Source: Pontibacillus salipaludis
GTDB lineage: Bacteria; Bacillota; Bacilli; Bacillales; BH030062
NCBI RefSeq assembly: GCF_014642405.1
Contig: NZ_BMIN01000011.1
Span: forward strand, 1-64,000
Length of the DNA: 64,000 nucleotides
Direction of reading: 5' to 3'
Shown here: piece by piece, positions 37,479-46,872 of the stretch
Layout: each line of letters begins with the position of its first letter
Position numbering within the stretch: the stretch's first letter is position 1
Position numbers and translations under genes: made by a program
Notes under the pieces: generated by a model
Databases searched by the model: none
What the model was told of the DNA's origin: nothing
Seen by the model: the letters and a program-made list of their open reading frames with translations, nothing else

Positions 37479-37481
37479 GAG

Positions 37482-38078
37482 GAAAAGCGCAGGCGGGTCG
37501 ACCAAGGGCGTACGGATAAGCAAACTGCCGGAAGTGGCGATTAGCCACTGCAGGTAGGTTGCTTATCTCGCTAGCCCTTACCCGCCGGAGCTAGACACGA
37601 AAAGCACAAGCGGCTTGCAAACAATAGAGGAAGTTCGACTAAGACCGTCACATCCTGTGACAACGTCGAACGACCCCACGTCGTGTGGGGCCGGATAAGC
37701 AAGCTATCGGAAGTGGCGATTAGCCACTGCAGATAGATTGCTTATCTCGCTAGGCCCTAGCCCCTGGAGCTAGACACGAAAAGCACAGGCGGGTCGAATA
37801 GAGGAAGCTCGACTAAGACCGTCACATCCTGTGACAACTTCGAACGACCCCACGTCGTGTGGGGCCGGATAAGCAAACTGCCGGAAGTGGCGATTAGCCA
37901 CTGCAGGTAGGTTGCTTATCTCGCTAGCCCTTACCCGCCGGAGCTAGACAAGAAAAGCACAGGCGACTGTTCAGTCCCGTACGCATAAGCAAGCTAACAA
38001 AAGTGGCAGAAGGCCACTGGAGTTAGATTGCTTATGACGCTAGGGGCTAGGAGCCGGAGCTAGACACGAAAAGCGCAA
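37482..38078 (+). repeat. Family B hairpin repeats, four tandem units
   Basis: Four units start with GAAAAGC(G/A)CA at 37482, 37599, 37778 and 37952 and end with GGAGCTAGACA; a fifth start (GAAAAGCGCA) lies at 38068. Each has the hairpin GATAAGCAA...TTGCTTATC (or CATAAGC...GCTTATG in unit 4) and an inner AGTGGC/GCCACT. Units 1 and 4 are 117 and 116 bp. Units 2 and 3 are 179 and 174 bp and carry an extra block with GTCACATCCTGTGAC and CCCCACGTCGTGTGGGG. The stems vary with compensating changes. No gene is seen in 37482-38084. Confidence 0.9.
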
Positions 38079-38084
38079 AAGGCG

Positions 38085-41000
38085 CTATTTCAACACAACA
38101 TTTGCCCTACCTAATTCTTCCTCTAAAAGTTTGATAGCTTCTCGTTTTGGTTCGATGGCATACGAGACCCCTAACTGATAGGTCTCTTTTCGAACCGGGT
38201 AATGAACAATGATCGGAACTTTCCCTGGATACTGAGTCGCAATCTCCTTGACCTTTTTTAGGGTTGAATCTTTCTCATCTTGAATTTTCACGAACAACCT
38301 TCGGCTATCTGCTGAAGATTCCACCAATTCTTCTTCCTTGAAAGGCCCAATTTGCTCCAGGATCCACTGAAGTTTTCCATTCCTTTCTTCCATCCTCCCT
38401 ACTATAAAAACGATAAGCTCCTCATCAAGCCACTGACGCACTTCTCTAAATAGATCTGGGAACACGACCGCTTCCATCTCCGTTTGCTCATCCCCTAGCG
38501 TTAAAAAGGCCATGGGATCGCCTCGTTTTGTGCGAATCACTTTTAATTCTTGTATGACTACACTTGCTTTCAGTTGCTTTTTACGAGCTGCTTTACTCGC
38601 TTCACGAAGCGATAAGAAACCGTTCTCCCTCAATTGCTCCCGATAGGAAGCTAAAGGATGGGAAGAAATATACATGCCTAACACTTCTCGTTCCATCCCC
38701 AGCTGCTTCATTTTTGAGAAAGGTTCTACTTCAATATAGGAAGGTCCAAGTTCAATTTCCTCCATAAAAAAGGATTCCTGTTCATTCGTTTCGCTGAATA
38801 GTTCACCTTGTTCCATAGCATGGTCAACGCTAGCTAACAAAGAGGCTCGGTTACTATTTGTATCATCAAAACAACCTGCCAGAATAAGAGACTCAATTAC
38901 GGGACGATTGACGACTGTCAGTGACACCCGTCTGCAGAAGTCGAATAAATGTTTGAAGGGCTTCTCTTTACGAGCCTGGATAATCTCCTTTAAAACATTT
39001 CTCCCTACTCCTTTAATACTACCAAGACCAATACGTATTGATCCGTATTCAACTGTATACTTCCCAAAGCTTCTATTAACAGAAGGAGATAGAATCGGCA
39101 CAGACAGCTCTCTTGCCTCATTGACATAAGATTGAATTCGATCACTAGAAACAGAGCTCATCAACTCTGCCATGAAATAGGCTGGATAATGAGCTTTCAA
39201 AAATGCCAGCTGATAGGATATTACACTATACGCTACGGCATGACTGCGGTTAAAGCCGTAGTTTGAGAAGCTAATGATCCATTGAAACATCTCTTCTGCT
39301 ACATCTGTTGTATACCCATTGGACGTACATCCTTTAATAAAAGCATTCTTTTGTTCTAAAATGGCTTGTTCTTTCTTTTTGCTAACAGCACGTCGTAGAA
39401 TGTCCGCTTGCCCCAAAGAGAAACCTGCCATCTTATGAGCAATCTGCATAATTTGCTCTTGATAAACTAGAACTCCATAGGTCTTATGCAGAATCGGTTG
39501 TAAATCTGGATGAGGGTACGTCACCTCTTCTTTTCCATGCTTCCGGTTAATATAGGTCTGAATAAATTCCATTGGGCCTGGCCGATAAAGGGCGTTTACA
39601 GCTACAATATCCTCGAAATGGGAAGGCTGTAATCGCTCTAGAACATCACGCATTCCTTTTGATTCTAGCTGAAAAACACCCGTTGTTTTTCCGTTTCGAA
39701 GGAGAGAGAATGTAGCCGGGTCTGAATAGGAATCAAACGTTACACTGATTGACTCCTTCTTCTTAATCGATTCAGTCATTCGTTCAATGAGACTTAAGTT
39801 TCTAAGACCAAGGAAGTCCATTTTTAATAACCCGATTGCTTCTAATTCATTCATAGCAAACTGTGTAAGAGGGACACCATCGTGACCACTTGTCAAAGGT
39901 ACATTCTTCATAAGAGGCTTCTGACTAATCACTACACCTGCTGCGTGGGTCGATGCATGACGAGGGAGCCCTTCAAGCCTTGTTGCAATTCTAAATAGCC
40001 GCTTCAACTTATCTGACCCTTGAATATATTCTTTTAATTCTTTAGAATCCTGAACAATCTCAACGACAGAACCTGAAGATTGTTGAGGGATGAACTTCAT
40101 TAAATAGGCGGCTTCTTGTTGATCGATCCCCATAGTTTTAATAAGTTCTCTAATAACAGAGCGAGGTCCAAATGTCCCGAACGTTATAATTTGAGCAACA
40201 TGTTCTGCCCCGTATTTCTCGGCTACATATTGGATGACTTCATCCCGTCTTACATCAGAGAAGTCGATATCAATATCTGGCATAGTGACACGATCAGGGT
40301 TTAAGAAACGTTCGAATAACAAATCATATTTAATTGGGTCGACATCTGTTATATATAATAAATAAGCCACTAGAGAACCAGCTGCTGAACCCCTTCCTGG
40401 TCCTGTCATGATTTTTTCTTTGCGTGCATATGCCATAAAGTCCCAAACAATTAAAAAGTAATCACTAAACTGCATCGACTCAATTACACTCAGTTCATAA
40501 TCCAGTCGTTTCCTGACTTCTTTTGAAGGGTCACCATATCGGTGTCCCAGCCCTTGTTCACAAAGAGATCTTAAATACTGATCAGATGTCTCCTCTGTCG
40601 GAACAGGGTAGCTTGGAAGCATCATTCGATCAAACGATAACGAAATATTGCAGCGGTCGGCTATGTTCTTCGTTTGGGTAAGGAGTTCAGGCTTCCACTC
40701 ACCAAAAAGGTTGTGCATCTCTTTAGAAGACCTAAAGTGATGATGCTTTTGATCAGATGAGGGCTCTCCATCCCATTTGGTATTTGAACGAATAGATTGT
40801 AAACAGTCATAGGCATACACATCTTCCTCATTTAAATACCACACATCTTGTAACGCAACCATCGGAACTCCTTCTGGCATCACTTCTTCTAGAGCTACGT
40901 GAAGGTGGCGTTCTTCTTCTAAGCCATGATCCTCTACTCCTATGTAGAAATCGCCATCTTTAAAGTCCTTCTTCCAATTATGCAAAGATTCACTTAACCG

Positions 41001-41417
41001 ATGCCCTTCATTTTGAAGAATGAATGGATGGAGGGAAGATTCATATAAAGGTAATATTCCAATACAGTCTCCTGTATAAGCATTTATCTCGCTTCGGTCT
41101 AAACCACCTTGTTCACTCATTTGAAGGTAGCTGCTCAACGCTACTAATTTTTCATACCCTCGATTTGATTTAGCTAGCAATACAAGTTTTTCTGTACCAC
41201 CTTCGTAAAATACAGGGACGGTCAAACCTATAATGGGTTTAATCCCATATCTGATACACGTTTGGTAAAAGGATACCGCTCCGTACATGACCCCCTCATC
41301 TGTAAGAGCTAAAGATGTGAAGCCTTGCTCCTTTGCTGTTGCCACTAACTTTTCTATTGTATTTGTGCTTCTCATCAGACTATATCCACTACGTACTTGT
41401 AGATGAACAAAATCCAT
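38085..41417 (-). CDS. dnaE: DNA polymerase III alpha subunit DnaE
   Basis: DnaE extends RNA primers before hand-off to PolC at the replication fork of Firmicutes. The 1110-residue protein has an N-terminal PHP domain (HLQVRSGYSLMRS), the polymerase core with GPGRGSAAGSLVAY and the catalytic Asp triad region MPDIDIDFSDVRRDEV, the helix-hairpin-helix region (ISFSNYGFNRSHAVAY; GLGSIKGVGRNVL), and the C-terminal OB fold (VIRTKRGDPMAFLTLGDEQ). In the PHP domain the usual H-x-H metal pair is Q-x-R-type and LTDEGVMYG replaces LTDHxxxxG, so that metal site is probably lost. Confidence 0.98.
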   Translation of the reverse strand: MDFVHLQVRSGYSLMRSTNTIEKLVATAKEQGFTSLALTDEGVMYGAVSFYQTCIRYGIKPIIGLTVPVFYEGGTEKLVLLAKSNRGYEKLVALSSYLQMSEQGGLDRSEINAYTGDCIGILPLYESSLHPFILQNEGHRLSESLHNWKKDFKDGDFYIGVEDHGLEEERHLHVALEEVMPEGVPMVALQDVWYLNEEDVYAYDCLQSIRSNTKWDGEPSSDQKHHHFRSSKEMHNLFGEWKPELLTQTKNIADRCNISLSFDRMMLPSYPVPTEETSDQYLRSLCEQGLGHRYGDPSKEVRKRLDYELSVIESMQFSDYFLIVWDFMAYARKEKIMTGPGRGSAAGSLVAYLLYITDVDPIKYDLLFERFLNPDRVTMPDIDIDFSDVRRDEVIQYVAEKYGAEHVAQIITFGTFGPRSVIRELIKTMGIDQQEAAYLMKFIPQQSSGSVVEIVQDSKELKEYIQGSDKLKRLFRIATRLEGLPRHASTHAAGVVISQKPLMKNVPLTSGHDGVPLTQFAMNELEAIGLLKMDFLGLRNLSLIERMTESIKKKESISVTFDSYSDPATFSLLRNGKTTGVFQLESKGMRDVLERLQPSHFEDIVAVNALYRPGPMEFIQTYINRKHGKEEVTYPHPDLQPILHKTYGVLVYQEQIMQIAHKMAGFSLGQADILRRAVSKKKEQAILEQKNAFIKGCTSNGYTTDVAEEMFQWIISFSNYGFNRSHAVAYSVISYQLAFLKAHYPAYFMAELMSSVSSDRIQSYVNEARELSVPILSPSVNRSFGKYTVEYGSIRIGLGSIKGVGRNVLKEIIQARKEKPFKHLFDFCRRVSLTVVNRPVIESLILAGCFDDTNSNRASLLASVDHAMEQGELFSETNEQESFFMEEIELGPSYIEVEPFSKMKQLGMEREVLGMYISSHPLASYREQLRENGFLSLREASKAARKKQLKASVVIQELKVIRTKRGDPMAFLTLGDEQTEMEAVVFPDLFREVRQWLDEELIVFIVGRMEERNGKLQWILEQIGPFKEEELVESSADSRRLFVKIQDEKDSTLKKVKEIATQYPGKVPIIVHYPVRKETYQLGVSYAIEPKREAIKLLEEELGRANVVLK

Positions 41418-41557
41418 ATTAACTACCGCCTCATGGTCAAATTCTTTTATTCATTATAGCGCAACATCCCTCTTAAACGAAACGATGGCATACTGCGTCT
41501 TTTTTCTCCATACATTTACTATAAGGCAGGTTGTACCATCCTAGAGGGGAGGATTGT

Positions 41558-41890
41558 ATGGAAGAACGTTTCTTTGCAGCCATTTTTCAGTACTATTTCA
41601 TTGCACTCGGGGTTATGATCGGTGGCACTTTAATCGGGACGATTGGAGCTTTCGCTGCCGGGGAAGCCCCCTTCACTTATATGGCAAGACTGGCTAAAAG
41701 CCTTCGTATATGGGCAATAGTAGCAGCCATTGGAGGTACTTTCGATGCCATTACAAACTTTGAAAAAGGATTTTATGATGGATCTACGATTGATATATTT
41801 AAACAAATCCTGCTGATTTTATCGGCAATGGGTGGGGTTCAAACAGCCTTACTGATTATTGAGTGGCTTATTCAAGAGGAGGTATCTTAA
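41558..41890 (+). CDS. ytrH: Sporulation protein YtrH
   Basis: The 110-residue membrane protein is of the YtrH family, made in the mother cell during sporulation in B. subtilis. It has membrane segments near residues 8-35 (FQYYFIALGVMIGGTLIGTIGAFAAG is the first), 45-65 and 85-105 with an AKSLRIWAIVAAIGGTFDA signature. I choose ATG 41558, with GGGGAGG 5 nt upstream. It is divergent from dnaE and overlaps ytrI by one base. Confidence 0.9.
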   Translation: MEERFFAAIFQYYFIALGVMIGGTLIGTIGAFAAGEAPFTYMARLAKSLRIWAIVAAIGGTFDAITNFEKGFYDGSTIDIFKQILLILSAMGGVQTALLIIEWLIQEEVS

Positions 41891-42408
41891 TGCATATACC
41901 TCCTTATTATAAGAAGACAAGTTGGCAGAGATTTTTTGCAGGAGTTTTTATAGGTGCCATATTAGCCTTTCCCGTTTTCTTATTCATGTATGGAACTCTA
42001 ATGGAACAACGAATTGAAGAAAACGTACGATTACAAAGTGAGCTAACTACACTAGAGGATAATTATGAGATTTTAAATAAAGATAAAGAGGAATTAAACG
42101 AACAGCAAAAGAAATCAATTACCGTTCAAAGTATCGAAATTAATTTTATAAATGAAAAAAAATTACTTTCTGAGCACAAACTAGACCGTCTCAGCGTATA
42201 TAAATTAAGGGATATGGTAAGAAAGCAACTACCTGACACGATCGGGCAAAACATTTCATCTTTATCAGAGAACACTAGTTTAATCTACTCATCCATAGAA
42301 AACAGAAGCTACCAAGTGGACGATTCAACATATGAAGTTAAGGTTGAACGGTTGGTAATCGCTCCGACTTTTAAAGTGAGTTTAAAGATTGATTTGGTCA
42401 AAAACTAA
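41890..42408 (+). CDS. ytrI: Sporulation protein YtrI
   Basis: The 172-residue protein has one N-terminal membrane helix (about 15-37, FFAGVFIGAILAFPVFLFMYG), then a coiled coil (EENVRLQSELTTLEDNYEILNKDKEELN is the region, about 44-75) and a soluble domain. YtrI is a mother-cell sporulation protein in B. subtilis, coupled with YtrH. The ATG overlaps the ytrH TAA (TAATG), and GAGGAGG lies upstream. Confidence 0.88.
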   Translation: MHIPPYYKKTSWQRFFAGVFIGAILAFPVFLFMYGTLMEQRIEENVRLQSELTTLEDNYEILNKDKEELNEQQKKSITVQSIEINFINEKKLLSEHKLDRLSVYKLRDMVRKQLPDTIGQNISSLSENTSLIYSSIENRSYQVDDSTYEVKVERLVIAPTFKVSLKIDLVKN

Positions 42409-42508
42409 TGAACAATTTGTGAAAAATTCTGAAATCTATAGTGTTATTACCCTAATTTTAATACAATAAAGATAGAAACACATCACGACAAAAAAAGGGG
42501 TGAGGAAC

Positions 42509-42730
42509 ATGTTAATCATGAACCGAAAGCGTATGGTAGAAGATAAGTTAGATCGTCTTACGAAAGGTCAAACAGCCTACGCTGAGTCTAGAGAACTCAT
42601 TCGATTAGTAAAACGTGAAATACAAAACCGTCAAATCCCAGTTTTAATGGATGAAACAGATAGCGGTTGTTGGTTTATCCCTCAGAAGAATACTACTACG
42701 CCCTCTGATGAACAATTAGCACAAATGTAA
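42509..42730 (+). CDS. Small conserved-type hypothetical protein
   Basis: This 73-residue hydrophilic protein is not recognised. It is basic at the N-terminus (MLIMNRKRMVEDKLDRLTKGQ), has a helical middle (ELIRLVKREIQNRQIP) and ends in a small segment with DSGCWFIPQK. No membrane segment is present. AAAGGGG lies 8 nt before the ATG, and a terminator follows at 42822-42853, which supports a real gene. Confidence 0.65.
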   Translation: MLIMNRKRMVEDKLDRLTKGQTAYAESRELIRLVKREIQNRQIPVLMDETDSGCWFIPQKNTTTPSDEQLAQM

Positions 42731-42821
42731 CCTAGTCCTCAAACAAACAAAATGTCCACATAGAATACAAACTTCCAGTTTTGTAGGCTTATAATTTAAA
42801 CGAAATAAACCAAAGCGATCA

Positions 42822-42853
42822 GCACCCCAAACTGGAATGGGCGTGCTTTTTTG
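42822..42853 (+). terminator. Terminator behind the 73-residue ORF
   Basis: GCACCCC, loop, GGGCGTGC, TTTTTTG. One mismatch is in the stem. Confidence 0.7.
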
Positions 42854-42896
42854 TTTTGGCTGAGTTACATTCCAATCATAATGAACAAAACCATTC

Positions 42897-42928
42897 AAAA
42901 AGTCTGGAGATGATCATCTCCAGACTTT
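42897..42928 (-). terminator. nrnA terminator
   Basis: Minus strand: AAAGTCTGGAGATGATCATC and TCCAGACTTTTT form a palindromic stem just behind nrnA. Confidence 0.9.
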
Positions 42929-42935
42929 CATTAGA

Positions 42936-43889
42936 TTACTGGGGGTTGTTGTATTGAATACAAACTTCATTTAAATCGGCAGCAACGTTATCGGTGTCGG
43001 CCCATGTCTTAACAGATGCGCCTGAAGCCATAGGGTGACCTCCACCATTATATTTAGCTGCAATTTCATTTACGACTGGACCTTTCGAGCGTAATCGTAC
43101 GCGAATCTGATCCTCTTCTTCAACAAAGATTGCCCAGGCTAATACGCCTTCAATATCACCGAGCGTACCAACCAATGCAGATGTCTGTAATGGAGTCACA
43201 TTATATTCATCTAAAATATCCCTAGTGATTTTAACCGTACTGAGTCCTGTATCAGCTACAGTAAAGTTTTGGAGGATATACCCTTTTAACCTGGCAATCG
43301 CATGTTCTGTAGTATATAACTGATCATATAAAGCAGGTCTGTTAAAGTTATACATGACAAGTTCAGCAGCATAGCTGAACGTTTTACCTGTTGCGCTCGG
43401 GAATAAGAACCTCCCAGTATCGCCGACGATTCCCGCATAAATTAAGCGAGCTGCTTCATCTGTCATTTTTAAACCGTTCTCTTTAAAAGTGGTGTAAAAT
43501 TCATAGATCAATTCAGAAGTTGAGCTTGCGTCAGTATCAACAAGGCGCACGTCCCCATAAGGGTCAACATTTGGATGATGATCAATTTTTATAATCTTGT
43601 CCCCTTTTGTATAGCGTTGGTCATCCACTCGAGCCTGATTTGCTGTATCGCATACAATGACTAGAGCACCTTCGAATGCATCATCTTCAATAGAATCCAT
43701 TTCAGCCAAGAAGGTAAGGGATGGATCCTCATCTCCAACAAGATAAACAGTTTTCTCAGGGAAAGAAGCCCGAATGATTTCGGCTAAGCCACCTTGAGAA
43801 CCAAGAGCGTCAGGATCCGGACGCACGTGTCGATGTATAATAATAGTTTGATACTCTTGAATCAATTGAAATACTTCGGCTTTACTCAT
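42936..43889 (-). CDS. nrnA: NanoRNase / pAp phosphatase NrnA (DHH family)
   Basis: NrnA degrades short oligoribonucleotides and dephosphorylates pAp. The 317-residue protein has the DHH phosphoesterase domain with IIHRHVRPDPDALGSQGGL (metal ligands), VCDTAN and KIDHHPNVDPYGD (DHH motif), and the DHHA1 domain with the nucleic acid-binding GGGHPMASGA near the end. Length and motifs are standard. It is divergent from ytpI. Confidence 0.97.
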   Translation of the reverse strand: MSKAEVFQLIQEYQTIIIHRHVRPDPDALGSQGGLAEIIRASFPEKTVYLVGDEDPSLTFLAEMDSIEDDAFEGALVIVCDTANQARVDDQRYTKGDKIIKIDHHPNVDPYGDVRLVDTDASSTSELIYEFYTTFKENGLKMTDEAARLIYAGIVGDTGRFLFPSATGKTFSYAAELVMYNFNRPALYDQLYTTEHAIARLKGYILQNFTVADTGLSTVKITRDILDEYNVTPLQTSALVGTLGDIEGVLAWAIFVEEEDQIRVRLRSKGPVVNEIAAKYNGGGHPMASGASVKTWADTDNVAADLNEVCIQYNNPQ

Positions 43890-44017
43890 GAACAGAACTC
43901 CTTCTTAAATACTTTTATGTACTATTTAACCATACCGCTTTAAAAAGCGGTAGCATAACTTTACCAATATCGTTACAATAATAATAGTCTTACATTTTTG
44001 GTGAAAGGTCGATTCAT

Positions 44018-44311
44018 ATGGTGATTATCCCGATTATTATCGTACTTTCTTTAGCGATGTATCTACTCTACAAAGTGCAGATTCTACGCTTAGGCGAAGA
44101 CCCATTAAAACAAGTCTATACCAATTCGAAAGCACGAATTGCTCTTGGATTATTTATGGTGTCCGTTTCCATGAACGTTTATATCGTTTATCAAACGAAA
44201 TTAGCCCTTTATATTACCATTGTATTTATCATCTTAGGTGGCGCTCAATTCATCTATGGATATAAAACAACCCGATTTTATGGGAAACAACTAAAAGAAC
44301 GGAATAGTTAA
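44018..44311 (+). CDS. ytpI: YtpI family membrane protein
   Basis: The 97-residue protein has three membrane segments (residues 2-18, 42-62 and 66-85) with a conserved YTNSKARIALGLFMVSVSMN block. The function is unknown. AAAGGT lies 7 nt before the ATG. The nrnA/ytpI/ytoI arrangement is that of B. subtilis. Confidence 0.9.
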   Translation: MVIIPIIIVLSLAMYLLYKVQILRLGEDPLKQVYTNSKARIALGLFMVSVSMNVYIVYQTKLALYITIVFIILGGAQFIYGYKTTRFYGKQLKERNS

Positions 44312-44312
44312 T

Positions 44313-44363
44313 AAAAAGTACCCGCTGTCCTTATGTAACCGATAGGAGACCGGGTACTTTTTT
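44313..44363. terminator. Shared terminator of ytpI and ytoI
   Basis: AAAAAGTACCCG faces CGGGTACTTTTTT over a 26-nt loop, with T runs on both strands. Confidence 0.8.
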
Positions 44364-45675
44364 AGCGATCAATTAGTTGAGCCATAAGCATCGCTTTCCC
44401 TACTAGCACTTTCTCATTGAAGACTTCTACATCAACCTTAGCAAACTTCCTCCCCACTTCTAAAACACGTGGTTTAATTTCAAGTGAACTATCAAGCTGA
44501 ACAGGTTTTATAAAGTAAATCGATATATTCTCTACTACAAGATCTCCTTTTTTATAATGGTGTAATAACCGGCTACCTGCGTCTACAACAAGAGAGGTAA
44601 ATACTCCATAAGACAAGGTCCCTAATTGATTAGTCATTTGCGGGGTTACGCGAGTTTCATAAATGGTTTGTTCAAACAGATCTGACGTCTCTTGAAGTTG
44701 GCTTGTAACTAAATCATCAATGGTTTCTCCAACTTGTGGTTGGCGTTGTAATTGTTGTAACGCCTTTAACACGTCTTGTCTTGAGATAATCCCTTTGAAT
44801 TTATGGTACGCATCAACTACTGGCATGATCTCAATACCTTCCCATACCATCATATGAGCAGCGTTAGCAAGAGAGGTCTTCGTTTGCACCGTCATGGGTT
44901 GCTTTGTCATCACTTTATCGATTGCAAGGGTAGGTTCTTTACCTATCACGTCTTTTGACGTCACCATTCCCACTACTCGCAAGTGTTGATCAATTACAGG
45001 GTAACGGCTATGCATCGTTTCTTCGTTAAATTCATGCCACCTACTCACAGGATCGTCTGGATGAAGATAAAAAGAGTTTTCAAAAGGGGTGTAAATATCA
45101 TCGACGAGAACAATTTCTTTCTTAATCAACTGATCATAAATGGCCCGATTAATCATAGTAGCTACTGTGAATGAATCATAGCTTGTTGAAATGATGGGGA
45201 GTTGCTTCTCATCTGCAAGACGTTTCACGTGTTCTTCTGTATCAAATCCACCTGTGATCAGAACGGCAGCTCCTTCTTTCAAAGCTAATTCATGCGCGTT
45301 CGTTCGATTCCCAACGATCAACAAGGAACCAGCCTCTGTATAACGCATCATAGCTTCTAACTTCATCGCTCCAATAACGAATTTATTTAGAGTCTTATAC
45401 AACCCTTCTCTTCCACCAAGCACTTGACCGTCCACGATGTTGATAATCTCAGCAAATGTGAGACGTTCGATGTTTTCTTTCTTTTTCCTTTCAATCCGTA
45501 TGGTCCCTACTCGTTCGATCGTGCTTACTAGACCTTGGTTTTCAGCTTCTTTAATCGCCCTATATGCCGTCCCTTCACTTACTTCTAAGGCTTTCGCAAT
45601 GCCTCGAACAGAAATCTTGGTTCCAATTGATAGGGAGTCTATATGGTTTAATATTTGCTCATGCTTTGTTGCCAA
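44362..45675 (-). CDS. ytoI: YtoI: HTH, DRTGG, twin CBS and hot-dog domain protein
   Basis: The 437-residue protein combines an N-terminal helix-turn-helix (KISVRGIAKALEVSEGTAYRA, about 19-40), a DRTGG domain (about 70-180), two CBS domains (about 195-310, with MTSKDVIGKEP and FKGIISRQDVLKAL) and a C-terminal thioesterase-like hot-dog domain (TNQLGTLSYGVFTSLVVDAG). CBS pairs usually sense adenine nucleotides, so it probably is a nucleotide-responsive regulator; this is inference. The terminator shared with ytpI overlaps its 3' end. Confidence 0.9.
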   Translation of the reverse strand: MATKHEQILNHIDSLSIGTKISVRGIAKALEVSEGTAYRAIKEAENQGLVSTIERVGTIRIERKKKENIERLTFAEIINIVDGQVLGGREGLYKTLNKFVIGAMKLEAMMRYTEAGSLLIVGNRTNAHELALKEGAAVLITGGFDTEEHVKRLADEKQLPIISTSYDSFTVATMINRAIYDQLIKKEIVLVDDIYTPFENSFYLHPDDPVSRWHEFNEETMHSRYPVIDQHLRVVGMVTSKDVIGKEPTLAIDKVMTKQPMTVQTKTSLANAAHMMVWEGIEIMPVVDAYHKFKGIISRQDVLKALQQLQRQPQVGETIDDLVTSQLQETSDLFEQTIYETRVTPQMTNQLGTLSYGVFTSLVVDAGSRLLHHYKKGDLVVENISIYFIKPVQLDSSLEIKPRVLEVGRKFAKVDVEVFNEKVLVGKAMLMAQLIDR

Positions 45676-45761
45676 TCTAATTCACCATGCTTTCCGAACT
45701 ATACAAACTGTACTAGTCATAATCCTTCTTAGTGTTATTATACAGATGAACAATCATGGCT

Positions 45762-45998
45762 TCAATTTTTACCAAGAGAAAACTGTTTTTCTTCCTTCAC
45801 TTCTTCTTGTCTATACACAAGCTGAACCCGCAAATTTAATAGAATCGCCAGGTTTGCCCCTATTGCCATAAACAAAAAAACAAGCCAAGCCATCCAAAAA
45901 TAGGATCCAGCCGCACTCCCCTGTACCTGTACGGAAGGCCAAGCTACATAAAACAGAAAGCACGCTAACAATAATCTCAATAATGCATGTTGTCTCAT
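45762..45998 (-). CDS. Small membrane protein of unknown function
   Basis: The 78-residue protein has two membrane helices (residues 4-21, LLRLLLACFLFYVAWPSV, and 35-56, MAWLVFLFMAIGANLAILLNL) and a short charged cytoplasmic tail (RQEEVKEEKQFSLGKN). GGAGGAGGGG stands 5 nt before the ATG, which supports translation. Function is unknown. It lies between ytoI and ytkL. Confidence 0.65.
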   Translation of the reverse strand: MRQHALLRLLLACFLFYVAWPSVQVQGSAAGSYFWMAWLVFLFMAIGANLAILLNLRVQLVYRQEEVKEEKQFSLGKN

Positions 45999-46087
45999 TT
46001 TGTTCCCCTCCTCCGTGTTCTTGTCCTAATTATATGAACCAATGAGACTGAACATGATGCAGGAAAGAAGAGATTCACAAAACAATA

Positions 46088-46121
46088 AGAGCCTATGTTA
46101 TTTAATAACATAGGCTCTTAA
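46088..46121. terminator. ytkL terminator, perfect palindrome
   Basis: AAGAGCCTATGTTATT and AATAACATAGGCTCTT form a 16-bp perfect stem with almost no loop, just behind ytkL. Confidence 0.85.
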
Positions 46122-46136
46122 TTAACATCCTTGTTT

Positions 46137-46817
46137 CTAAAGAGTTAGTGATTCACCAACTTGCATGACTTTTCCAGCTCCACCTTTTATCCCTTCAGCA
46201 AACGCTTCACCGTCTTGCTCGATGAGCGGGAACGTATTGTAATGAACAGGCACAACGTGTTTAGCCTGAAGCCACTCTGCAGCTAATGTTGCATCCTCTG
46301 GCCCCATTGTAAAATTATCACCAATTGGCAAGAAAGCTAAATCAATATTATTTCGTTCGCCAATCAGCTTCATATCGCTAAACAAGCCGGTATCACCTGC
46401 GTGATAAATCGTTTTCCCTTCGTAGGTGAATAGGATTCCTGTTGGCATACCTGTGTAAACAATTGTTCCGTCTTCTTCTGTGTACGAAGAACCATGAAAA
46501 GCTTGTGTAAACTTAACCGTACCAAAATCAAACGTATGCGCTCCTCCAATATACATTGGGTGAGTGTTTAATCCTTTATTCCCCAAATAAGTAGCGAGTT
46601 CAAATGGAGCAACAACAAAAGAATCATTTCGTTTAGCAATATCCACCGTGTCTCCAACGTGATCGTTATGACCATGAGTTAATAAGATAACGTCCGCTTC
46701 AATTGTACTAGCATCAAGGTCGCAGTTTCCCTGCTCCGAAATGTAAGGGTCAATTAAAATCGTATGTTCGTTTGTTTCAATTTTTACAACAGAATGTCCG
46801 TGGTAAGATACCTTCAC
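46137..46817 (-). CDS. ytkL: Metal-dependent hydrolase YtkL (UPF0173)
   Basis: The 226-residue protein is of the metallo-beta-lactamase fold. It has the HxHxDH motif as [11 protein letters not shown] (about 52-62), [16 protein letters not shown] and the final HYNTFP. YtkL family enzymes have no established physiological substrate. GTG 46817 has AAGGAGAGG 6 nt upstream; the longer frame starts without a site. It lies 55 nt downstream of the membrane SpeE-like gene, possibly co-transcribed. Confidence 0.92.
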   Translation of the reverse strand: MKVSYHGHSVVKIETNEHTILIDPYISEQGNCDLDASTIEADVILLTHGHNDHVGDTVDIAKRNDSFVVAPFELATYLGNKGLNTHPMYIGGAHTFDFGTVKFTQAFHGSSYTEEDGTIVYTGMPTGILFTYEGKTIYHAGDTGLFSDMKLIGERNNIDLAFLPIGDNFTMGPEDATLAAEWLQAKHVVPVHYNTFPLIEQDGEAFAEGIKGGAGKVMQVGESLTL

Positions 46818-46872
46818 AGAAAACCTCTCCTTTATATCGATTAATCGTACCTTCACTTATGTCTTTACCCGT

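Noticed and set aside
37482-38078. Possible CRISPR array
   Set aside because: Units are 116-179 bp, share long hairpins and lack short identical repeats with unique spacers; no cas gene is near.
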